NCBI GenBank assembly: GCA_903886165.1
Contig: CAISLL010000326.1
Location: forward strand, 1 to 5,117
From: an uncultured beta proteobacterium
GTDB lineage: Bacteria; Pseudomonadota; Gammaproteobacteria; Burkholderiales; Burkholderiaceae_C
Direction: 5' to 3'
DNA: 5,117 bases
Under the pieces are notes generated by a model. That model had not been told where the DNA came from and ran no database searches. It saw only the letters and a program-made list of their open reading frames with translations. The stretch's first letter is position 1; each line of letters opens with the position of its first letter. A program made the translations under genes and the position numbers. Of the stretch, positions 1 through 4,443 are shown piece after piece.

Positions 1-1
1 C

Positions 2-154
2 CAAAGCCGCGCCATGGATGACACCGGTTTTGTGCAACCTACCTACCGGCAATTACGCGCCGTTCGCGGCACGCGGTCGGTCTACCACAACAACGCGATT
101 CAGTCGTGGCTGGTGCAGGAAAACGGCGAGGTGAAGAATGTTCAACTGTCGTAG
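2..154 (+). CDS. soxC: SoxC, sulfane dehydrogenase molybdenum subunit (C-terminal end only)
   Basis: Only the last 50 codons are in the window, starting at QSRAMDDTGFVQPT and ending ...EVKNVQLS before TAG at 152-154. The run VRGTRSVYHNNAIQSW is typical of the C-terminal dimerisation domain of SoxC, a sulfite-oxidase-family molybdoprotein. In known Sox systems SoxC works in the periplasm with the cytochrome SoxD: it oxidises the sulfane sulfur left on the SoxY cysteine to the sulfone level, and electrons leave through SoxD. The molybdopterin-binding part lies upstream and cannot be checked. The reading frame is fixed by its stop and by the 17-base overlap with soxD, which implies co-transcription and translational coupling. 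The short homologous segment and the adjacent soxD make the identification firm, though a fragment cannot show that the gene is intact. Confidence 0.88.
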   Translation, partial: QSRAMDDTGFVQPTYRQLRAVRGTRSVYHNNAIQSWLVQENGEVKNVQLS

Positions 155-827
155 CGCGATCATCGGCCTGGCACTGCTGATTTTTGGCGGCACAGGCGCG
201 GCCCAATCGGTGGCCGCCTTGGCAAGCTTGGGGCGCGATGCCACGCCTGCCGAAGTGGCGGCCTGGGACATTGATGTGCGCCCCGATTTCAAGGGCTTGC
301 CGACCGGTTCTGGCAGCGTGGCATCGGGCCAACTGATTTGGGAAGACAAGTGCGCCAGCTGCCACGGCTTCTTCGGAGAGTCAGGCGAAAAATTCAGTCC
401 GGTCATTGGCGGTGTCCAGCCGTGGGACATGGAGACCGGTCACGTGGCCAACCTGACAAGACCTGACTATCCCTGGCGCACCACGTTCATGAAAGTTGCC
501 ACCATTTCCACGGTGTGGGACTTCATCAACCGCGCCATGCCCTGGACGGCGCCCAAGACCCTGAAAACCCATGAGGTCTACGCGGTGCTGGCGTACATGC
601 TGCACCTGGCGGGCATCGTGCCCGAGGACTTCACCCTGGACGAGAAAACCATTCGGGACGTGCAGGCGCGTTTGCCCAACCGCCATGGTATGACCACTGA
701 CCATGCCTTGTGGCCCGGCAATGAATTTGGCGGCACCAAGACGCCTGATACACACAACGTGGCGTGCATGAAAAACTGCGCCCCCATGCCCGTGGTCATG
801 CCAAATCCAGGCATCAGGAATGAATGA
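138..827 (+). CDS. soxD: SoxD, single-heme cytochrome c subunit of sulfane dehydrogenase (short form)
   Basis: A 229-residue periplasmic cytochrome c that should accept electrons from SoxC. Residues 1 to about 22 look like a Sec signal peptide (hydrophobic ALLIFGGTGAA). The heme-binding motif CASCH is at residues 72-76, and Met134 in the INRAMPW segment is a likely distal heme ligand. The later segment PNRHGMTTDHALWPG (180-194) and the CMKNC pair (Cys210, Cys214) also match SoxD as I know it. The Paracoccus-type SoxD is nearly 400 residues long with a second heme domain; here the protein stops just after the cysteine pair and no second CxxCH occurs before soxB. The ATG at 138 lies inside the end of soxC, with GAGG at 128-131 six bases upstream, so translation is probably coupled to soxC. 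What is inferred rather than seen is that one heme is enough for function. Confidence 0.9.
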   Translation: MFNCRSAIIGLALLIFGGTGAAQSVAALASLGRDATPAEVAAWDIDVRPDFKGLPTGSGSVASGQLIWEDKCASCHGFFGESGEKFSPVIGGVQPWDMETGHVANLTRPDYPWRTTFMKVATISTVWDFINRAMPWTAPKTLKTHEVYAVLAYMLHLAGIVPEDFTLDEKTIRDVQARLPNRHGMTTDHALWPGNEFGGTKTPDTHNVACMKNCAPMPVVMPNPGIRNE

Positions 828-881
828 CAAACGACCCGGCCAGCCCGGCCTTTTCACCCTTTGGCAAGCGAGTGTGATCCA

Positions 882-2615
882 ATGAATTTGACCAAACGCG
901 AATTTTTTCAGGTGCTGGGTGCTGGCACCATGGCCGGCATGGGGCTGGGTGCCTACGCGCAGGCCGATGTGGCCACCGCAGCCAATGGGCTTTACGACAT
1001 ACCCAAGTTTGGCAATGTGTTCTTTTTGCACATGACCGATTGCCATGCGCAGCTCAAGCCAATCCATTTCCGCGAGCCCAGTATCAACCTTGGCTTTGGC
1101 AGCATGAAAGGCCGATTGCCGCACCTGGTGGGTGAACATTTGCTCAGGGTGTCCAAGGTGCGGCCCGGCAGCGCCGAGGCGCATGCACTCACGTATCTGG
1201 ATTACGAGCAAGCTGCCAAACGCTACGGCAAGGTGGGTGGTTTTGCCCATTTGGCGACCTTGGTGAAACGCATGAAGGCCAGCCGCCCGGGCGCGTTGCT
1301 GCTGGATGGCGGTGATACCTGGCAGGGCTCCGGCACGGCCTTGTGGACCAAAGGGCAGGACATGGTGGAGGCCTGCAAACTGCTGGGTGTGGATGTGATG
1401 ACTGGTCACTGGGAATTCACCCTGGGCATGGAGCGTGTCAAGGAAATCATTGAAAAAGACTTCGCCGGAAAAATTGATTTTGTGGCGCAAAACGTCAAGA
1501 CCAATGATTTTGGTGACCCGGTTTTCAGTCCCTACGTGATTCGCGAAATCAATGGCATTCCCTGCGCCATCATTGGCCAGGCTTTTCCCTACACACCTAT
1601 TGCCAACCCGCGCTACATGATGGTGGACTGGGCCTTTGGCATTCAAGATGAGAACATGCAGAAAATGGTGGACGAAGCCCGCGGCAAGGGGGCTCAGGTG
1701 GTGGTGGTTCTCAGCCACAACGGCATGGACGTCGACCTGAAAATGGCCAGCCGCGTGCGTGGCATAGACGCCATCATGGGCGGCCACACCCACGACGGCA
1801 TGCCGGTGGCCAGCATCGTCAGCAACCAGGGTGGCAAAACCCTGGTGACCAATGCGGGCTCGAACGCCAAGTTTCTGGGCGTGCTGGACCTGGAAGTCAA
1901 GGACAAAGTGATCACCGACTTCCGCTACAAACTGCTGCCGGTGTTTGCCAACATGTTGCGCGCCGACCAGGAGATGGATGCGCTCATCACCAAAGTCCGC
2001 GCGCCCTATGAAGCCAGGCTCAATGAAAAACTGGCGGTCACTGAGGGCACCTTGTACCGCCGTGGCAACTTCAATGGCACCGGCGACCAGTTGCTGGTGG
2101 ATGCCTTGATGGAAGTGCAGGGCGCTGACCTGGCGTTTTCGCCGGGCTTTCGCTGGGGCACCACGCTATTGCCCGGTCAGGCCCTCACGCGCGAATGGTT
2201 GATGGACATGACCGCCACCACCTATTCCTATGCCACCGTGACCGAGATGACTGGCAACACCATCAAGGCGGTGCTGGAAGATGTGTGTGACAACCTGTTC
2301 AACCCCGACCCGTATTATCAGCAGGGGGGTGACATGGTGCGCGTGGGTGGCCTGCAATACAGTTGCAGCCCGCTGCAGGGCATGGGCCAACGCATCAGCG
2401 ACATGCGCCTGAACGGCAAGCTGATCGATGCCGACAAAAAATACAAGGTGGCCGGTTGGGCACCTGTGGCCGAAGAAGCACAAACCATGGGCAATCCGAT
2501 GGTGTGGGAGGTGGTTGAGGCCTGGCTCAGGGCGCGCGGTGGCAAGGTGTCGAGGCGCAAGCTCAACACACCCAAAATCATCGGCGCCTTGCCAAACCCC
2601 GGTTATGCAGCCTGA
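882..2615 (+). CDS. soxB: SoxB, dimanganese thiosulfohydrolase (S-sulfosulfanyl-cysteine hydrolase)
   Basis: SoxB hydrolyses the terminal sulfone of the thiosulfate adduct on SoxY, releasing sulfate in the periplasm. The 577-residue length fits the family. It belongs to the metallophosphatase/5'-nucleotidase fold: TDCHAQL (52-58; Asp53, His55), LDGGDTW (141-147; Asp145 probably bridges the metals), GHWEFT (175-180, where 5'-nucleotidases have GNHE), LSHNG (277-281) and GGHTHDG (300-306; His302, His304). The C-terminal domain has the SoxB hallmark NPDPYYQQGGDMVRVGG (474-490). Metal-ligand roles are by analogy. The N-terminus TKREFFQ followed by a hydrophobic stretch to about residue 26 is a Tat-like signal with Lys for the first Arg. 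I chose ATG 882 over in-frame TTG 861 because it puts the Tat motif at residues 4-10; its ribosome binding site is weak (AAGCGAG, 866-872). The gap after soxD is 54 bases, so it is probably in one transcript with soxCD. Confidence 0.97.
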   Translation: MNLTKREFFQVLGAGTMAGMGLGAYAQADVATAANGLYDIPKFGNVFFLHMTDCHAQLKPIHFREPSINLGFGSMKGRLPHLVGEHLLRVSKVRPGSAEAHALTYLDYEQAAKRYGKVGGFAHLATLVKRMKASRPGALLLDGGDTWQGSGTALWTKGQDMVEACKLLGVDVMTGHWEFTLGMERVKEIIEKDFAGKIDFVAQNVKTNDFGDPVFSPYVIREINGIPCAIIGQAFPYTPIANPRYMMVDWAFGIQDENMQKMVDEARGKGAQVVVVLSHNGMDVDLKMASRVRGIDAIMGGHTHDGMPVASIVSNQGGKTLVTNAGSNAKFLGVLDLEVKDKVITDFRYKLLPVFANMLRADQEMDALITKVRAPYEARLNEKLAVTEGTLYRRGNFNGTGDQLLVDALMEVQGADLAFSPGFRWGTTLLPGQALTREWLMDMTATTYSYATVTEMTGNTIKAVLEDVCDNLFNPDPYYQQGGDMVRVGGLQYSCSPLQGMGQRISDMRLNGKLIDADKKYKVAGWAPVAEEAQTMGNPMVWEVVEAWLRARGGKVSRRKLNTPKIIGALPNPGYAA

Positions 2616-2628
2616 GGTGCTCGGGCTG
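2608..2628 (+). terminator. Hairpin overlapping the soxB stop, possible terminator
   Basis: Left arm CAGCCTGAG (2608-2616) pairs with right arm CTCGGGCTG (2620-2628) around a three-base GTG loop, giving nine pairs including one U-G wobble. The soxB stop TGA (2613-2615) is within the left arm. The sequence after it is ATTTACCCTGTTTTC, so the U-run is short and broken. It could end or reduce the soxCDB transcript, or protect its 3' end. The stem is seen; termination is inferred. Confidence 0.5.
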
Positions 2629-2645
2629 ATTTACCCTGTTTTCTA

Positions 2646-2703
2646 TGATAAATTGGCATGTAGACCTTATTTTATAATCATAAATAGCTATATTTATAAT
2701 AGC
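2646..2703. repeat. Degraded Comamonadaceae-like intergenic repeat, AT-rich
   Basis: This stretch is far richer in A and T than the genes around it. Read on the minus strand it begins GCTATTATAAATATAGCTA and ends GCCAATTTATC, which resembles, from memory, a short repeat scattered between genes in Comamonadaceae (typical pieces: AATAGCTGCTTGCGC and GGCCAATTTGA). The match is loose, so this would be a decayed copy. Inside it ATAAAT (2680-2685) and ATTTAT (2692-2697) form a small stem around AGCTAT. Only one copy is in the window, so repetition cannot be shown here. Confidence 0.4.
2650..2700 (+). promoter_or_regulatory. Possible promoter for the Crp/Fnr-type gene
   Basis: Two perfect TATAAT hexamers occur at 2673-2678 and 2695-2700. 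Upstream of the first, TTGGCA (2653-2658) is a good -35 match but only 14 bases away; at the usual 17-base spacing the hexamer is AAATTG (2650-2655), which is poor. The second has no convincing -35. The AT-rich setting after a terminator-like hairpin and before a separate gene makes a promoter reasonable, but AT-rich sequence gives such hexamers by chance. Confidence 0.3.
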
Positions 2704-2729
2704 GTCTGTTGGCCTTGACGAGGTGGTTC

Positions 2730-2804
2730 ATGGCCTTGGATTGGCGTCAGCCCTGTCTTGTTTCGCTGCCGTCCATGGCTGTGAAAACGGTGGATTGGCA
2801 GTAA
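2730..2804 (+). CDS. Possible 24-residue leader ORF before the regulator gene
   Basis: ATG at 2730 is preceded by GAGG (2720-2723) with a six-base gap, and opens a 24-codon frame, M-A-L-D-W-R-Q ... V-D-W-Q, ending TAA at 2802-2804. This is ten bases before the regulator ATG at 2815, which has no ribosome binding site of its own that I can see. That arrangement would suit a leader peptide whose translation opens or feeds the regulator start. The peptide has no recognised motif, no run of one amino acid suggesting attenuation, and no membrane segment. An ORF this short can arise by chance, so the call rests only on the ribosome binding site and position. Confidence 0.3.
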   Translation: MALDWRQPCLVSLPSMAVKTVDWQ

Positions 2805-2817
2805 CATTTCAGCCATG
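2774..2817 (+). promoter_or_regulatory. Inverted repeat that takes in the regulator start codon
   Basis: CATGGCTG (2774-2781) is exactly complementary to CAGCCATG (2810-2817), separated by 28 bases; AAA and TTT just inside could extend the stem past a two-base bulge. In RNA the ATG at 2815-2817 would be paired. This could lower translation of the regulator unless a ribosome or factor opens it. The repeat is seen; its effect is inferred. Confidence 0.35.
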
Positions 2818-3414
2818 CTCAAGAGCCCCGATTTTCTTCCTTCAACCCTCACGGTGGCTTCACACCGTGTGCCTTTAAGTGCCGGACAGGCCTTGTTTGC
2901 CTGCAACGCACCGGTTGAGCATGTGTACTGGGTTTTGCGCGGTGAGGTGGTGGCCCTGCGGCGTATGCCATCGGGACGGGACGCAGTGCTCATGCGTGGT
3001 CATTCTGGTGAATTTTTTGCCGAGTCAAGCATGTACATGCCTTTCTACGACTGTGCGGCGGTGGCTCGCAAACCTTCGGTGGTGTTGGCGTTGCCACTTC
3101 GCACGTTGCGCCAGGCTCTGGCAGATGATGGGCATTTTGCCGACATGTTTTTGCGCAACGTGGTGCTTGGCTTGCGGCGGCAAAGCTCGCGTGTGGAACG
3201 GCTGCGCCTGCGCGGTGCCAGTGAGCGCATTCAGCACTACCTGAGTTGCGAGGCCTCCGCCGATGGCTGCTGCCAGCTTGACATTCCCTTGTCGGAATGG
3301 GCACTTGAACTGGGACTGGAGCCTGAAACCCTGTATCGCACCCTGCGTGTTCTGGAGGAAAACGGGGTGGTGACGCGTGACAAGCAACGCATGCGCCTGT
3401 GCACGGGCACCTGA
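2815..3414 (+). CDS. Crp/Fnr-family transcriptional regulator
   Basis: A 199-residue protein with the two-part Crp/Fnr layout. Residues 18-100 or so form a cyclic-nucleotide-binding-type beta barrel (for example VYWVLRGEVVALRRMPSGRDAVLMRGHSGEFFAE, spread over 37-70). About 103-135 is the dimerisation helix. The C-terminal winged helix-turn-helix includes PLSEWALELGLEPETLYRT (158-176), matching the family pattern LGLxxETxxRxLxxLEExG. Recognition-helix Glu171 and Arg175 are kept, while Tyr174 sits where FNR has Ser. The N-terminal cysteine cluster of FNR is absent; the cysteines are at 30, 80, 145, 152, 153 and 196, so an iron-sulfur sensor of FNR type is unlikely. The signal is unknown. No upstream in-frame start exists before the TGA at 2782-2784, so ATG 2815 is the first possible ATG, without a clear ribosome binding site. 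Its position between soxB and soxY suggests it controls sox genes, which is inference. Confidence 0.88.
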   Translation: MLKSPDFLPSTLTVASHRVPLSAGQALFACNAPVEHVYWVLRGEVVALRRMPSGRDAVLMRGHSGEFFAESSMYMPFYDCAAVARKPSVVLALPLRTLRQALADDGHFADMFLRNVVLGLRRQSSRVERLRLRGASERIQHYLSCEASADGCCQLDIPLSEWALELGLEPETLYRTLRVLEENGVVTRDKQRMRLCTGT

Positions 3415-3423
3415 TTCCGCATA

Positions 3424-3460
3424 TTGATCCCTGCAACCTGACTTCGATCATGTTTGATCG
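3424..3460. promoter_or_regulatory. Candidate operator before soxY: palindrome with phased GATC boxes
   Basis: CGATCA (3445-3450) and TGATCG (3455-3460) form a perfect 6-4-6 inverted repeat. Similar boxes, TTGATC at 3424, TCGATC at 3444 and TTGATC at 3454, start 20 and 10 bases apart, so they would lie on one face of the helix. The site lies 71 bases upstream of the soxY ATG. Its half-site spacing does not fit the standard CRP (TGTGA-N6-TCACA) or FNR (TTGAT-N4-ATCAA) site, so which protein binds is open. Confidence 0.4.
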
Positions 3461-3478
3461 GGTAAGCACCTAATAAAT

Positions 3479-3506
3479 TTGTGACTGCTTCTATTAGCAT
3501 TAACTA
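3479..3506 (+). promoter_or_regulatory. Possible promoter for soxYZA
   Basis: TTGTGA (3479-3484) and TAACTA (3501-3506) stand 16 bases apart in an AT-rich stretch between the palindrome and the soxY ribosome binding site. Both hexamers are imperfect matches to the sigma-70 consensus. A promoter somewhere in 3415-3530 is reasonable given the 116-base gap, but the exact hexamers are a weak call. Confidence 0.28.
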
Positions 3507-3530
3507 AATAATTTATCAGGAGACCTCACT

Positions 3531-3986
3531 ATGCAAACTCGTCGCGAGACACTCAAGCGCAGCGCCGTTGTGGCGGGCCTGCTGGCCACCACCGGGCTGT
3601 TCCCCCAATATGCCCTGGCTTTCAACAAAGCCGCCTTTGAGGCGAAATCATTGGTTGATGCGTTCAAGGCCCTCGGGGTGGCGTCGCCTGTGGAAAGCAA
3701 GGACGTGACCATTGTGGGCCCTGACATCGCTGAAAACGGTGCGGTGGTGCCCTTCACCATCAGCACCACCCTGGCTGGTGTCAAGCACATGGTCTTGCTG
3801 GTTGAAAAGAACCCCTCGGTGTTGATTGCCCAGTTCAATGTGACCGACATGGTGGAGGCCAACTTTGTCACGCGTTCCAAAATGGGGCAGTCCTCTGACG
3901 TGTATGCCGTGGCGATTACAAACGACGGCAAGGCACTGTTCGCAAAAAAAGAAGTCAAGGTCACCCTGGGTGGTTGTGGCGGCTAA
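3531..3986 (+). CDS. soxY: SoxY, sulfur-carrier subunit of SoxYZ
   Basis: SoxY holds the sulfur intermediates of the Sox pathway on one cysteine near its C-terminus. The 151-residue protein ends LGGCGG, with Cys149 as its only cysteine and the carrier residue, on the flexible tail that visits the SoxXA, SoxB and SoxCD active sites. The N-terminus TRRETLK (3-9), hydrophobic segment (about 11-24) and PQYALA before residue 31 make a Tat signal peptide, with cleavage probably after Ala30. The mature part begins FNKAAFEAKSLVDAFKALG, as in other SoxY proteins. The start is firm: AGGAGA (3518-3523) lies seven bases before the ATG. It is followed by soxZ after 76 bases. Length, tail and neighbour leave little doubt. 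Confidence 0.97.
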   Translation: MQTRRETLKRSAVVAGLLATTGLFPQYALAFNKAAFEAKSLVDAFKALGVASPVESKDVTIVGPDIAENGAVVPFTISTTLAGVKHMVLLVEKNPSVLIAQFNVTDMVEANFVTRSKMGQSSDVYAVAITNDGKALFAKKEVKVTLGGCGG

Positions 3987-4062
3987 GCCCTGCTTTTTCC
4001 TCGCGTGCGGACATCGCCAAATCTTGGCACAGCAACCAATTCAATGAATCAAGGAGTTAAAA

Positions 4063-4374
4063 ATGGCAGATCCAATGCGCATTCGCGCCAAAGTAGAAGG
4101 CGGCAAAACCACGGTTCGGGTCCTGATGAGCCACGAGATGGAGTCTGGCCAGCGCAAGGATGCTGCGGGCAAAGTCATTCCGGCTATGCACATCACAGAG
4201 GTCAGCGCCAGCCACAACGGCAAGGTGGTGCTGACGGCCGACTGGGGTTCGGGCGTGGCAAAAAACCCGTTTTTGCAATTCAATGTAAAAGGCGGCAAGG
4301 TGGGTGACAAGGTGTCGGTGACCTGGAAAGACAACAAGGGCGACACCCGCACGGACGAAGTTGTGGTTGCCTGA
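4063..4374 (+). CDS. soxZ: SoxZ, partner subunit of the SoxYZ sulfur carrier
   Basis: A 103-residue protein of usual SoxZ length, with an immunoglobulin-like beta fold expected from the family. Hallmarks are LMSHEMESGQRKDAAGK (21-37) and KNPFLQFNVKGGKVGDKVSV (67-86), followed by TWKDNKGDTRTDE (87-99). It has no cysteine and no signal peptide, so it should be exported as a complex with SoxY through the Tat system. In the complex it supports SoxY and helps form the surface seen by the other Sox enzymes. AAGGAG (4051-4056) lies six bases before the ATG and sets the start. The 76 bases between soxY and soxZ hold nothing else I can support. Confidence 0.97.
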   Translation: MADPMRIRAKVEGGKTTVRVLMSHEMESGQRKDAAGKVIPAMHITEVSASHNGKVVLTADWGSGVAKNPFLQFNVKGGKVGDKVSVTWKDNKGDTRTDEVVVA

Positions 4375-4387
4375 GGTGATCTGGAAA

Positions 4388-4402
4388 GGCTGATGCTCAG
4401 CC
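4388..4402 (+). terminator. Small hairpin between soxZ and soxA
   Basis: GGCTGA (4388-4393) pairs perfectly with TCAGCC (4397-4402) around a TGC loop. Two further A-T pairs outside it are possible past one A-C mismatch. The following CTTCAATTCAG has no U-run, so full termination is unlikely. It may reduce read-through into soxA or mark an RNA processing or stability site between soxYZ and soxA. Confidence 0.3.
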
Positions 4403-4443
4403 CTTCAATTCAGCGTGTTTACTCACCTTTGCAGGATTTCACA

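Noticed and set aside
838..856. GGCC-rich repeat in the soxD-soxB gap as a terminator
   Set aside because: The pairing is only four base pairs from self-complementary GGCC or CCGG, and four T bases follow; too weak to call.
861..881. TTG at 861 as an earlier start of soxB
   Set aside because: It would add MASECDP before the Tat-like signal and has no ribosome binding site; ATG 882 gives the normal SoxB N-terminus.
381..1793. A 470-codon open frame on the minus strand opposite soxD and soxB
   Set aside because: It lies fully opposite two well-supported genes, crosses the soxD-soxB gap, and is rich in His and Gly with no recognisable domain. Codon bias of the true genes leaves this frame open.
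2428..2718. A 96-codon + strand open frame across the end of soxB
   Set aside because: It overlaps soxB in another frame, runs into the AT-rich repeat and has no family motif.
2694..2993. A 99-codon minus-strand open frame across the regulator leader
   Set aside because: It is opposite the start of the regulator gene, has no motif, and no promoter or ribosome binding site was evident.
3424..3437. TTGATCCCTGCAAC as an FNR box
   Set aside because: The right half does not match ATCAA at the required spacing.
3473..3516. ATAAATT and AATTTAT inverted repeat before soxY
   Set aside because: Seven A-T-only bases with a 30-base loop are expected by chance in this AT-rich stretch.
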